From assembly GCF_013149295.1 (NCBI RefSeq), contig NZ_JABGCB010000005.1, positions 62,001-126,000 of the forward strand: a stretch of 64,000 nucleotides of DNA, written 5' to 3'. The notes below the pieces were generated by a model. It had not been told where the DNA came from and made no database searches. It saw nothing but the letters and a program-made list of their open reading frames with translations. The translations under genes were made by a program, and so were the position numbers. Within the stretch, counting starts at the first letter, position 1, and each line of letters begins with the position of its first letter. The stretch is from Novosphingobium sp. SG751A (lineage in GTDB: Bacteria > Pseudomonadota > Alphaproteobacteria > Sphingomonadales > Sphingomonadaceae). Positions 38,183 to 48,500 of this stretch are shown here, piece by piece.

Positions 38183-40890
38183 GCTTGCATCTCCAATTGC
38201 TGGCCGAATGTTGCGGTCCATTGGCGGGCGATGGCGACGCGCGCGGCCTCCATCGCAACGATCATCGCATTCCAATCGCCAAAGCCGCATGTTTTGGCAA
38301 GACTGGCACAAGGGGCAGGCTCAGGAGGAGCGCCATCGGGGGCCAGCAACCGCGCGGCCACCAGCACGCGCGAGAGCAGGCCAAACGCCCCCGGCACATC
38401 GCTCGCGATCAGCCCTGCTGCAGCCAGTTCACTCAGAGCGCCAACCATATCGGGCCGCACCCCCACCCCTTCGCGCAATTGCAGCGCGTGGGTGACAAAT
38501 TCGGCATCGACCAGCCCCCCGCGCAGCAATTTCACGTCCAGCACGCCCTTGGCGGGCTTATGCGCGGCCATCTTGTCGCGCATCTCCTGCACTTCGGCTG
38601 TGACCTTGTCCCTGTCGCGCTCCTTGCCCAGAACGCCACCGATGATCGCGCCCAGCTCTGCCCGCGCCGCATCCGACCCGAACAGCACCCGCGCCCGGAT
38701 CAGCGCCATATGCTCCCAGGTCCACGCCTCCTCGCGCTGGTATCGGGCAAAGCTCTCGAAACCCACCGCCAGCGGGCCTTGTGTGCCTTGCGGGCGCAGG
38801 CGCGTGTCCACCTCATAGAGCGCGCCCTCGGCCGTCGGCACCGAGAGCGCGGCGGAAACCCGCTGGGCCAGACGGTTGAAATAGAGGGTGGCGCCAAGCG
38901 GACGCCGCCCATCGCTCTCGGCGGCAAAATCGCCGGTGAACAGGTAAACCAGATCCAGATCGCTGGCATGGGTCAGCATCCCGCCCCCCAGCCGTCCAAG
39001 GCCCAGAATCACCAGCTCGCCGCCCGGAATGCGGCCATGGGTGGCCTCGAATTCGGCAATTGTCGCGCGGGCCAGCACGTCCAGCGCCGCCTCGGCCACG
39101 CGGCACAGGCCCGCCGAAATGTCGAGCGGGTCCTGCGCCCCTTCGATCAGTTGCACGCCAAGGGCAAAGCGTTTCTCGCCCACCTGTCGCCGCACGCGGT
39201 CGAGCAGGCGCTGGTAATCGTCCCCCGCCTCCATCGCGCCAAATTCATGCGCCAGATCCTCCACGCTGCCCGGCAGGGCAAAGGCGCTGGCGTCGATAAG
39301 AGCATCGAGCAGATCGGCCCGCCGCGCCAGCGCATCGGCCAAAGGCGGGGCCAGCGACAGCACCCGCACCAGCACTTCCAGCAAACCCGGTCGCGCCTCC
39401 AGCAGGCGGAACAGGTTCACCGCACTGGGCAGGCGGGCGATCATCTGTTCCCAGCGGACCATCGCGCGGTCCGGCTCCGGCGCAGCGGCCAGCGCGGCAA
39501 GCAGCGCAGGCTGCACCGCATCCAGCGCCGCCAGCGCCGCGCCCGAACGCAGGCATCGCACGCCCCCTGAACGCCAGCCCTGAATCCGCCCGGCCAATTC
39601 CGCCGGTTTGGCAAAGCCCAGATGTTCCAGCTCGGAGGCCAGATCGTCGCCCTCATGCTGGTCGGGCACGGCAACGCTGGTGCCTTCGCCCGCGCTGGCC
39701 GCGATCAGGCGGTCATAGCGCGCGCCCACGCGGGACGTGATCGCCTCCAGCTCCTCGATCAGCGCCGCCCCATTGGGCAGGCCGTCGAGCGCGGCAACAT
39801 TGTCGATGCCGTCCATGTCACGCGGGAGTTTGTGGGTCTGCAGGTCGGATACCTGCTGCAACCGATGCTCGATCTGGCGCAGGCGGTCATAGCTCTCGCC
39901 CAGCATCACCGCGTCCGCCGGGTCGATCAGCCCTTCGGCGGCCAGAGCATCGAGCGTGGCCCGCGTGCCGCGCAGGCGCAGCGCCGGTTTGCGCCCGCCG
40001 TGGATCAATTGATGGACCTGGGCAAAGAATTCGACCTCGCGGATGCCGCCGCGCCCGCGTTTGACATCGAAACCGGGGCCGACCGCCTCGATCTTGCCGT
40101 GATGGGCGCGGATGCGGCGGGTCAGCCGCCCGATCTCGGCAATCGCGCCGAAATCGAGGCTCTTGCGCCAGACGAACGGGCGGATCGCGTGGAGGAAATG
40201 ATCCCCCATCGCCAGATCGCCCGCCGCCGCCCGCGCACGGATAAAGGCGGCGCGTTCCCATGCCAGAGCGCTGGATTCATAATGCGTGAGCGCGGCGTCG
40301 ATGGGCAGGGCCAGCGGGCTGATCTCGCTGGCCGGGCGCAGGCGCAGGTCGACGCGGAACACATAGCCCTCGCCATCGGCCTGCGACACCAGCCGCAGAA
40401 CCGTGCGCGCAACATGGAGCGCGGCTTCTTCCGGCTCGTCGCGGGCGCGGCGGGGCAGGGTGGCCGGATCGTAGATCAGGATCGGGTCGATGTCGGAGGA
40501 ATAGTTCAATTCCCGCGCGCCGTGCTTGCCCAGCGCCAGCGCGACAAAACCGGTCGGCTCGGCATCGGGCGCGCGGCTGCGGATGCCGTGGGCGATGGCG
40601 GCATCGACGGCGCGGTCGGCCAGATCGGACAATTCGCCCGTCACCCGCGTCAGATCAAAGGCCCCGGCCAGATCGCCTACGCCCAAGGCCAGTGCCAGCG
40701 CCAGCTTCTCGCGCCGCAAAGCCACGCTAAGGTCGGCCACCCCTTCGCCCGCGCGGCGCGCATGGGCCAGCGCCGCATCCCCATCGCCCGAGGCCAGCAC
40801 CGCCACCAGATCGGGCAAACGCCCCATCGCCCGCGACAAGAAGGGCGAATGCGCCTCGGCCCGCGCCAGGGCGTTCTGCCAGTCAGTCAT
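38179..40890 (-). CDS. glnE: Glutamine synthetase adenylyltransferase/adenylyl-removing enzyme
   Basis: A 903-residue bifunctional regulator of glutamine synthetase. It has two nucleotidyltransferase domains, each with its G-x-D-x-D-type motif: GARELNYSSDIDPILIYD in the N-terminal (de-adenylylating) half and GLGRLGGGMLTHASDLDLVYLF in the C-terminal half, with a helical linker between. It responds to PII and glutamine in other bacteria. It is translationally coupled to bcp, an arrangement conserved in sphingomonads as I recall. Confidence 0.94.
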   Translation of the reverse strand: MTDWQNALARAEAHSPFLSRAMGRLPDLVAVLASGDGDAALAHARRAGEGVADLSVALRREKLALALALGVGDLAGAFDLTRVTGELSDLADRAVDAAIAHGIRSRAPDAEPTGFVALALGKHGARELNYSSDIDPILIYDPATLPRRARDEPEEAALHVARTVLRLVSQADGEGYVFRVDLRLRPASEISPLALPIDAALTHYESSALAWERAAFIRARAAAGDLAMGDHFLHAIRPFVWRKSLDFGAIAEIGRLTRRIRAHHGKIEAVGPGFDVKRGRGGIREVEFFAQVHQLIHGGRKPALRLRGTRATLDALAAEGLIDPADAVMLGESYDRLRQIEHRLQQVSDLQTHKLPRDMDGIDNVAALDGLPNGAALIEELEAITSRVGARYDRLIAASAGEGTSVAVPDQHEGDDLASELEHLGFAKPAELAGRIQGWRSGGVRCLRSGAALAALDAVQPALLAALAAAPEPDRAMVRWEQMIARLPSAVNLFRLLEARPGLLEVLVRVLSLAPPLADALARRADLLDALIDASAFALPGSVEDLAHEFGAMEAGDDYQRLLDRVRRQVGEKRFALGVQLIEGAQDPLDISAGLCRVAEAALDVLARATIAEFEATHGRIPGGELVILGLGRLGGGMLTHASDLDLVYLFTGDFAAESDGRRPLGATLYFNRLAQRVSAALSVPTAEGALYEVDTRLRPQGTQGPLAVGFESFARYQREEAWTWEHMALIRARVLFGSDAARAELGAIIGGVLGKERDRDKVTAEVQEMRDKMAAHKPAKGVLDVKLLRGGLVDAEFVTHALQLREGVGVRPDMVGALSELAAAGLIASDVPGAFGLLSRVLVAARLLAPDGAPPEPAPCASLAKTCGFGDWNAMIVAMEAARVAIARQWTATFGQQLEMQA

Positions 40891-40996
40891 AAAAACTCCT
40901 CACTCTCCATGCCACTCATGGCCTGTATGCGCCCCTTTTCGCAAGGGCGCTGGCGCCTCTTTCCGCAACGCCGCTTAGACGCTAAAGGCACGCCTC

Positions 40997-41995
40997 ATGA
41001 CTGACTTGACCCCCAACTGGCGCTTCCCCCCCGAATGGCATCCGCAGGACTGGCTGTGGATCGGTTTCCCCCATGATGGCGAGGAATGGCCCGGCTTTCT
41101 TGAGGCCGCGCAGGTGCAGATGGCCGCTTTCGCCAATGCCGTGGCCGACAGCGGGCAGGAAGTGCGCCTGATCGTGCGCAACGAGGCCAACGAGGCCCGC
41201 GCCCGCGTGCTGTGCAGCGCCAAAGTGGTGATCGAGCGGCGCGTCTATGGCGATGTGTGGCTGCGCGACACCGGGCCGCTGGTTGTGCTGGACGGCAAAG
41301 GCGGGCGCGCGGCGCGGCGCTTTGGCTTTAACGGCTGGGGCGGCAAATATCTGATGGAGGGCGACCAGACCATCGGCGCGGAAATCGCCCGCGACGCCGG
41401 GCTGGAGATCACCACCAGCGACTGGATCATCGAGGGCGGCGCGCTCGATTGCGACGGCACCGGATTGGTGGCGACGACCGAGCAGGTGCTGCTCAATCCA
41501 AACCGCAACCCGCATCTGTCGCGCGCGGATCAGGAAATGCGGCTGAAGCGCGATCTCGGTTTTGACCGGGTGCTGTGGCTGGGCGACGGGCTGATCAATG
41601 ACCACACCGATGGGCATGTCGACAACCTCGCGCGCTTTGTGGCCGACAATGTGCTGGCGCTGCCCATGGCGACCGGGGCGGACGATCCCAACGCGGCGAT
41701 CTATGCCGACGCCAAGGCGCGGGCGCAGGCGGCGGGCGTGATCGTGCGAGGCGTTCCCTCGCCGGGGCGGGTGGAGCGTGATGGGCGGATCGAACCGGCG
41801 TCCTATATGAATTTCGCCATCACCTCGAAGCTGGTCGTCGTGCCGATCTATGGCACCGCGCATGACGCCGATGGCGTGGCCGCGATTGGTGAGCTTTTCC
41901 CCGATCGGCCGACTGTGGGCATCATGGCTGATGCGATTCTGGCCGGGGGGGGCTCGTTCCATTGCTCCAGTCAGCAGATGCCATCCATAATTTAA
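40997..41995 (+). CDS. aguA: Agmatine deiminase
   Basis: A 332-residue guanidine-modifying enzyme converting agmatine to N-carbamoylputrescine in putrescine synthesis. The catalytic cysteine is Cys323 in GGGSFHCSSQQ; the acidic/histidine site is DHTDGHVDNLARF, and DVWLRDTGP and GFNGWGGKY are also standard. It is divergent from glnE. No carbamoylputrescine amidase is next to it here. Confidence 0.93.
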   Translation: MTDLTPNWRFPPEWHPQDWLWIGFPHDGEEWPGFLEAAQVQMAAFANAVADSGQEVRLIVRNEANEARARVLCSAKVVIERRVYGDVWLRDTGPLVVLDGKGGRAARRFGFNGWGGKYLMEGDQTIGAEIARDAGLEITTSDWIIEGGALDCDGTGLVATTEQVLLNPNRNPHLSRADQEMRLKRDLGFDRVLWLGDGLINDHTDGHVDNLARFVADNVLALPMATGADDPNAAIYADAKARAQAAGVIVRGVPSPGRVERDGRIEPASYMNFAITSKLVVVPIYGTAHDADGVAAIGELFPDRPTVGIMADAILAGGGSFHCSSQQMPSII

Positions 41996-42029
41996 GGATT
42001 CGGTGAGGTTTTGGGCGCAGGGTTGGCCT

Positions 42030-42134
42030 ATGAGCAGAACTCGCGCCCTTATTCTCGATCATGGCCTTGAGGCCATGCGCCTGCTTTTGGTGGTGGGCTG
42101 CGCCTTGGCGTTGATTCTGGCGGGAAGAATTTAA
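42030..42134 (+). CDS. Possible 34-residue single-helix membrane peptide
   Basis: MSRTRALILDHGLEAMRLLLVVG then ALALILAGRI encodes a short polar N-terminus and one hydrophobic helix with a cysteine, as in small membrane proteins. The ribosome site is weak. It lies 34 nt after the agmatine deiminase stop and 10 nt before a composite repeat element. No homologue is recognised; it may be a chance frame. Confidence 0.35.
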   Translation: MSRTRALILDHGLEAMRLLLVVGCALALILAGRI

Positions 42135-42144
42135 GGGATGATAT

Positions 42145-42360
42145 GCGAGGGTCTAGACCCTCGCGCTCCCATTACTGTATTCGTTGCGTTAAGGGTTCGG
42201 CGTTTGGTGTCGGACGTGGCGTTGGGATTTTTAAAGCCTGCGGCGCCTCCAGCGCAACCTCCCCGCGCCGCAGGCTTTAACAATTCCCCGCCCTCTCAAA
42301 CCTCCCCCCACCCCATTCATGGGATTGCAAAGGGACAAGTCCCTTTGCCCGCCGGAGGCA
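42145..42360. repeat. Composite intergenic palindromic element, copy 3
   Basis: Same orientation as copy 2: GCGAGGGTCTAGACCCTCGC, CTCCCATTACTGT, then the AAAGCCTGCGGCGCC ... GCGCCGCAGGCTTT arms, ending GGATTGCAAAGGGACAAGTC then CCTTTGCCCGCCGGAGGCA. It is the only copy whose Gly-rich end faces a gene start (dcd). Confidence 0.85.
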
Positions 42361-42423
42361 TAACCCTTCTGCCCCTCTCAAAACGATTGCCCCGAACCCA
42401 TCCATCCGCCATGAAGCCACGCT

Positions 42424-42978
42424 ATGGCGATACTATCAGACAAATGGATCCGCGAAGCGGCGCAGACGCAGGGGATGATCGAGCCGTTTCTGGAGCGGCA
42501 GCACCGCGAGGGTGTGATCTCTTACGGGCTTTCCTCTTATGGCTATGACGCGCGCGTGGCCGATGAGTTCAAGATTTTCACCAATGTTGATTCGGCGGTG
42601 GTGGACCCCAAGGATTTTGCCGCGAACAGCTTTGTGGACCGCAAGACCGATGTCTGCGTGATCCCGCCCAATTCTTTCGCGCTGGCCCGCACGGTGGAAT
42701 ATTTCCGCATCCCGCGCGATGTGCTGGTGATCTGCCTTGGCAAGAGCACCTATGCGCGCTGTGGCATCATCGTGAACGTGACCCCGCTGGAGCCGGGTTG
42801 GGAGGGTCATGTGACGCTGGAATTCAGCAACACCACGCCTTTGCCTGCCAAGATTTACGCCAATGAGGGCGCGTGCCAGTTCCTGTTCCTCAAGGGCAAT
42901 GAGCCTTGCGAAGTGTCCTATGCCGACCGCGCGGGCAAATATATGGGCCAGCGCGGCGTGACGCTGCCCCGTTTGTAA
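42424..42978 (+). CDS. dcd: dCTP deaminase
   Basis: A 184-residue enzyme that converts dCTP to dUTP for thymidylate synthesis. It starts [13 protein letters not shown] and has the [28 protein letters not shown] block, including the conserved glutamate, plus the C-terminal QFLFLKG and YMGQ segments that fold over the nucleotide. Standard length. Confidence 0.95.
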   Translation: MAILSDKWIREAAQTQGMIEPFLERQHREGVISYGLSSYGYDARVADEFKIFTNVDSAVVDPKDFAANSFVDRKTDVCVIPPNSFALARTVEYFRIPRDVLVICLGKSTYARCGIIVNVTPLEPGWEGHVTLEFSNTTPLPAKIYANEGACQFLFLKGNEPCEVSYADRAGKYMGQRGVTLPRL

Positions 42979-43009
42979 TTTGAGCCTTTAAACCTAAGGG
43001 AGAGCCGAG

Positions 43010-43396
43010 ATGTTCAGCCATCTTTTTGTCGGATCGAACGATCTGGCCAAGGCCAAGATTTTCTATGACGCCGTGTTTGCCGCCATCGGCGGGCCGGAGG
43101 GCGTGCTGACGCCTGCGGGCAATCGCCTGATCTATGGGCATAAGGGCGCCAATTACATCATCTGCACCCCCAATGACGGCAATCCGGCCTGCACCGCCAA
43201 TGGCGGCACGATCGGCTTTGGCATCGACAGCGTGGAGCAGGTCGAGGCATGGCACGCCGCCGGCGTGGCCAACGGCGGCACCAGCGTGGAAGACCCGCCG
43301 GGCATTCGCCCCGCCTTCAACGCCTATATCGCCTATCTTCGCGATCCCGATGGGCATAAGCTGTGCGGGCTGCATGTGCTGCCCAAAGAAGCCTGA
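43010..43396 (+). CDS. VOC (glyoxalase/bleomycin-resistance) family protein
   Basis: A 128-residue vicinal-oxygen-chelate fold protein. MFSHLFVGSNDLAKAKIFYDAVF is the usual first module and ends in YLRDPDGHKLCGLH, where the VOC metal-site glutamate is replaced by lysine/cysteine. The reaction cannot be deduced. GGGAGAGCC lies before the ATG. It is 6 nt upstream of fdhD and likely co-transcribed with it. Confidence 0.85.
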   Translation: MFSHLFVGSNDLAKAKIFYDAVFAAIGGPEGVLTPAGNRLIYGHKGANYIICTPNDGNPACTANGGTIGFGIDSVEQVEAWHAAGVANGGTSVEDPPGIRPAFNAYIAYLRDPDGHKLCGLHVLPKEA

Positions 43397-43402
43397 TGTG
43401 AG

Positions 43403-44206
43403 ATGATCCCCGCGCCCGAACCCTTGCCCTTTTCGCTCGACAGCGGGGGGAAGGTGTACGGGCGCGACGGATCGGTGGCCTATGCCGGGCGCCTGTGGGT
43501 GCCCGAGGCGCCGGTGGCGCTGGAATTCAATGGCCTGGCCTATGCGGTGATGATGGCCACTCCGTCCGATCTGATCGACTATGCCACCGGCTTTGCCCTG
43601 GCCGAGGGGTTGATTTCGGACGCGGCGCAGATGGGCGAGATCGGCGTGGCGCATCTCGACATCGGCTGGATCCTGCGGGCGCAGGTCGACGGGCTGGACG
43701 CGGCGAAATTGTCCGAACGCGTCCGGGCGCGGGTGGCGGAAAGCTCTTGCGGCCTGTGCGGCATGGAGAATCTGGAGGTGGTCGCCCGGCCCTTGCCGCA
43801 GGTGGCGCCCCACGCTGCGATCACCCCCGACGCCATATTCGAAGCGGGCGAGGAATTGCGCGAGCATCAGACGCTGGGCCGGGCCACATCAGCCGCCCAT
43901 GCCGCCGCCTTTTGCGCCCCCGATGGCGCCATACTGGCCTGCCGCGAGGATGTCGGGCGGCACAATGCGGTGGACAAGCTGGTGGGGGCCATGGCGCGCG
44001 CCGGGGCCTCGCTGGCAGATGGCTTTGTGTTTTCCACCGCGCGCTGCTCGTATGAAATCGTTGAAAAGGCGGTCAAGGCCGGGGCCACGACTCTGGTGAC
44101 CATTTCGCTGCCTACCTCTTTGGCGGTGGCGCGCGCGCGCGATGCGGGGCTCTCGCTCTGGGTTCTGGCGCGGCATGACAGTGTGATTTGCGTCACCTCG
44201 CGATAG
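43403..44206 (+). CDS. fdhD: Formate dehydrogenase accessory sulfurtransferase
   Basis: A 267-residue FdhD, which passes sulfur from a cysteine desulfurase to the molybdenum cofactor of formate dehydrogenase. The key motif is SSCGLCGMENLE (cysteines about 115 and 118). CREDVGRHNAVDKLVG, FVFSTARCSYEIVEKAVKAG and VTISLPTSLAV are also present. No formate dehydrogenase genes are in view. Confidence 0.93.
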   Translation: MIPAPEPLPFSLDSGGKVYGRDGSVAYAGRLWVPEAPVALEFNGLAYAVMMATPSDLIDYATGFALAEGLISDAAQMGEIGVAHLDIGWILRAQVDGLDAAKLSERVRARVAESSCGLCGMENLEVVARPLPQVAPHAAITPDAIFEAGEELREHQTLGRATSAAHAAAFCAPDGAILACREDVGRHNAVDKLVGAMARAGASLADGFVFSTARCSYEIVEKAVKAGATTLVTISLPTSLAVARARDAGLSLWVLARHDSVICVTSR

Positions 44207-44281
44207 TTTGAGCGCTTATCCGGGTCAAAATCGGCGCGCTCTCTTGCCGGATGCCTATCCGATGGGGCAAGGGAGTGGTCC

Positions 44282-44953
44282 ATGTGGCGCCTTTACCAAT
44301 TCCCGCTCTGTCCTTTCTCCCGCAAGGTCCGTCTCGTCATGGGCGAGAAGGGGATTGCCTATGAACTGTGGCGCGAAAATCCGTGGGACATGCGCGATGA
44401 ATTCCTGAACCTGAACCCGGCGGGGCGCACCCCGGTGCTTCAGGACCCGGAAAAGGGGCTGGCCCTGTCGGACAGCCGGGCGATCTGCGAATATCTGGAA
44501 GAAACGGTTGAGCGCAGCCCGCTGATCATCGGCACGGCCGCGGCGCGGGCGGAAATCCGCCGCCTTGTCGCCATGTTCGATGAAAAATTCTTTGCCGATG
44601 TCACCGGACCTCTGTTGCAGGAACGGATGATGAAGCGGCTGGTGCTGCGCCAGTCGCCCGACTCGCGGGTGCTGCGCGAAGCGATGCGGCTGGCCCATGA
44701 TCACCTCTATTACATCGACTATCTGGTCGATACGCGGCCATGGCTGGGCGGGGCGACTTTGTCGCTGGCCGATCTGGCGGCGGCGGCGCAGATTTCGGTC
44801 TGTGACTATCTGGGCGGGCTGGACTGGAGCGGGCACGAGCAGGCCCGCACATGGTATTCGGTGTTCAAAAGCCGCCCCAGTTTTCGCCCTCTGCTGGCCG
44901 AACGGATGGAAGTGATCCAGCCGCCGAGCCATTATGCGGATCTCAATGCCTGA
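44282..44953 (+). CDS. Glutathione S-transferase family protein
   Basis: A 223-residue GST with both domains. LCPFSRKVRLVM is the thioredoxin-like active-site region (cysteine at 10), followed by NPAGRTPVLQD and LSDSRAICEYLEE. The C-domain has LADLAAAAQISV. The substrate is unknown. The ATG is 75 nt after the fdhD stop. Confidence 0.88.
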   Translation: MWRLYQFPLCPFSRKVRLVMGEKGIAYELWRENPWDMRDEFLNLNPAGRTPVLQDPEKGLALSDSRAICEYLEETVERSPLIIGTAAARAEIRRLVAMFDEKFFADVTGPLLQERMMKRLVLRQSPDSRVLREAMRLAHDHLYYIDYLVDTRPWLGGATLSLADLAAAAQISVCDYLGGLDWSGHEQARTWYSVFKSRPSFRPLLAERMEVIQPPSHYADLNA

Positions 44954-45522
44954 TCGTTGATCGGTCCGGGGCATCCCTATCCCTGAATGCTGCATAGAGT
45001 CAGGCGACCGCTTTTCACTTGGCGGGGCGGCGATTTGCGCCGCCTGATCCTGTGGCAGGAGGGCGGCCTGCTCATTTCCTTTGTTGCAAAGCCGAAACAT
45101 ACGGACTGGCCTTTAACCGGTCCGATTTTTGCCCGCCCGAGGCCGTATCCGCGCGATTTGCAGGTTTATTTCTACGATTTGCATCTATTGATATGGAATG
45201 CGCCATAATCCGTGCATAAAACGGCATTATATTTCATACATTTGTAACTATCGGTCTTTGTGTCCGCTGCTTTGATGCAACAAATGTGACTGAATTGCAA
45301 CATTGGCGCAATATTTAACTGACAGTGGTGTCAGCTTCTTTACCCCGGCCCGACACAGCGGCAAGACAGCGCCATTGCTCTGTCACTGTGCGGGGGCGCG
45401 CCATGCAAACTTCCGGGGCATCAGGAAGTCGGGCCTCAACGCTTGCCGAACGAACGGAGCTTTGTCCTGGCCAATCCTTGGCGGCTGGCCGCACGCGCAG
45501 CGCGCGTAACAAAGGGGTGAAC
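44954..45522 (+). promoter_or_regulatory. Long leader region upstream of the TonB-dependent receptor
   Basis: A 569-base gap with an A/T-rich centre (about 45190-45320) that probably holds the promoter. A perfect hairpin, CTGACA-GTGG-TGTCAG, lies at 45319-45334 and could be an operator or leader structure. A 73-codon open frame at 44987-45208 has no ribosome site and is not called. No known riboswitch was recognised. Confidence 0.35.
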
Positions 45523-48500
45523 ATGAAAACGAACCTTGCAAACGCACTGAGGCATGGCGCCGCGCCGCTGGTGATGAGCATCGCCATGCTGGCCGGTCCT
45601 GCCTATGCCCAACAGGCTTCGATCGTCGATGGTCCGCCGCCGGCCCCCGCCGCGCCGGTCGACACTTCGGCCACGATCGTGGTGACGGGCACGCGCATCG
45701 TCAATCCGAACCTGAAATCGGCCGCGCCCATCACCACCGTATCGGCGCTCGATCTCAAGGTGGCGGGCACCACCCGCACCGAGGACATCCTTAACCAGTT
45801 GCCGCAGGTCTTTGCCGCGCAATCTTCGACGCTGGCCAATGGCGCGAGCGGCACGGCCGAAGTCGACCTTCGCGGGCTTGGTCCCAAGCGCACGCTGGTG
45901 CTGATCAACGGCCGCCGCCTGATGGCGGGCGACCCCAGCCCGACCAGCAGCTCGGCCGCTGACCTTAACTTCATCCCGTCCTCGCTGATCAAGCGCGTTG
46001 ACGTGCTGACCGGCGGCGCATCGGCTACGTATGGCGCGGATGCGGTGGCGGGCGTGGTCAACTTTGTCATGGACAAGGATCTCAACGGCCTGCGCATCGA
46101 CGTCAACGATGGTCTGTATCAGCACAACAACGGCTCGACCATGGTGCAGGGCCTGCTCAATGCGCGCACCGCGGCGGGCCTGTCGGGCTATGATTATCCC
46201 AAGGGCAACACCTGGGGCGGCAACAGCATTGACGCCACGATTTCCTATGGCACCAAATTTGCCGACGGCGCGGGCCATATCATGGCCTATTTCGGTTATC
46301 GCCAGAGCAATGCGCTGCTCCAGTCTTCGCGCGATTTTTCCAAGTGCACGATTCAGAACAGGACCGTTTCCAGCAATGCGACCCCGCGCAGCGGATTGCA
46401 GTGCGGCGGTTCAGCCACCTCGGCCAATGGTAACGCGGTTTATTATACGCCCGCCTCGATCGCCAGTTCGTCATCGACCATCGGCACATTGGGCAACGGC
46501 ACATTTGGCGGGGCACCCACGCGCTACAACTTTGCGCCGCTCAATTACTTCCAGCGCCCGGACCAGCGTTACACCGCCGGTCTTTTCGCGGATTACGAAG
46601 TAAATTCGGCGCTGCACCCCTATCTTGAATTCATGTTCATGGACGATCACACCGTGGCCCAGATTGCCCCTTCGGGCGATTTTGGCAACACGCTGACGAT
46701 CAACTGCGACAACCCGCTGATGAGCGCGCAGCAGCGTGGTGAGATTTGCACCGACGTTAACAAGGTCAACCACTATCTGGGCACGTTCCCGCTGGTGGAC
46801 TTCGTTTATAACAACCTGCCCACTGCCACGCAGGCGCAAACGACGGCCGTGGCCGGCGGCAACACTGCCTTCTTCCAGTTGCTGCGTCGTAACGTCGAAG
46901 GCGGCGCGCGCGTCAGCGATCTCCAGCACACCTCGTTCCGCACGGTGGTTGGCTCGAAGGGCGATCTGGGGCATGGCTGGGGCTATGACGCCTATTTCCA
47001 GTATGGGCGCACCAATTATAACCAGATCTATTCGAATGAATTTTCTGCTCAGCGTCTGGGTTATGCGCTCGATGTGGTGACCGGCCCCGCGGGTACGCCG
47101 GTGTGCCGTATTTCGCTCACCTATCCCTCCTCAGGCTGCGTTCCCTATAACATCTGGTCGGGCTCGCCCTCGGCCGCCTCGCTGGCCTATCTGAGCGCCA
47201 CCGGCTTCCAGAACGGCTATACCAGCCAGACGGTGATTTCGGGCACGCTGACGGGTGATCTTGGTACCTATGGCCTGAAATCGCCGCTGGCCAGCGATGG
47301 GGTGAACATCGCGCTGGGTGTCGAGCGTCGCACCGAAAAACTGGTGCTCAATACGGATAATGCCTTCCAGTCGGGCGATCTGACCGGTCAGGGCGCGCCC
47401 ACTCTGCCGATCAACGGTGGCTATCACGTCACCGAATTCCTTGGCGAAGTCGCGGTGCCGGTGATCGACCGTATGCTGACTTTCAACGGCGGTTTCCGTT
47501 ATTCGGATTATGCGATCAACAATGGCAAGGGCTATAAGACCGGCACCTATAAGCTGGAGCTGGACTTTACCCCGATCGAGGACATCCGCATTCGCGCCAG
47601 CCTTAACCGAGCGGTTCGCGCGCCCAACATTCAGGAAATGTTCCGCGCCAACTATGTTGGCCTTGATGGTGTGACCGATCCTTGCGCGGGCCATGCCATT
47701 CAGGCGTCGGAAACCGGCTGTCTGGCGCAGGGGTTGCGTGTGGGCCAGGTGGTTGCCGCCAACCCTGCGGCGCAATACAATGGCTATCTGGGCGGCAATG
47801 CCAATCTGCGTCCGGAAAAGGCCACCACCAAAACTGTGGGTGTGGTATTCACCCCGCATATGGTGCCGGGCCTGTCGGTAAGCGTCGATTACTTTGACAT
47901 CAAGATCAATCAGGCGATCCAGTCCTACGGCGCCGATGCGATCCTGACCGCCTGCGGTTCGGGCAGCTCGCTGGCTTGCAGCCTTGTGCATCGCAATGCC
48001 GCCGGTTCGCTGTGGCTGTCCTCGGACGGTTATGTCACCGATCTTGATAGCAATGTGGGCTGGGTCAAGACCGCCGGTTTTGAAGTCAACGCCAGCTACT
48101 CGAAGAACGTGGGTGCATGGGGCAAGATCAGCGCCAGCCTGACCGGCACGGCGCTGAGCGAGAAGTCGACCTATAACGGTCTGTCGCCTGCTTATGACTG
48201 CGCCGGCTATTATGGCCCGACCTGCGGTGTGCCTGCGCCCAACTGGCGCCACAAGGCTCGCCTCACCTGGTCCACGCCCAAGAATATCGATGTATCGTTG
48301 ACCTGGCGTTATGTCGGTTCGGTCAACGTGGAATATATGAATCCGTCGGCCACTTTGGCGGATTCGCACTACAGCCTGTATAACAACAAGCTGCCGGCGA
48401 TGAATTACATCGACCTGTTCCTGACGGGCAAGGTGACCAAGAGCCTGTCGGTTCGTGCGGGTGTCAACAACCTGTTTGACAAGGATCCGCCGCTGGTAAC

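Noticed and set aside
44987..45208. 73-codon plus-strand frame before the TonB receptor
   Set aside because: No ribosome site, no domain, and it lies in a region that must hold the receptor's promoter.
45325..45522. In-frame upstream extension of the TonB receptor
   Set aside because: The chosen ATG has a strong ribosome site and starts a normal signal peptide; the extension would place the signal inside the protein.
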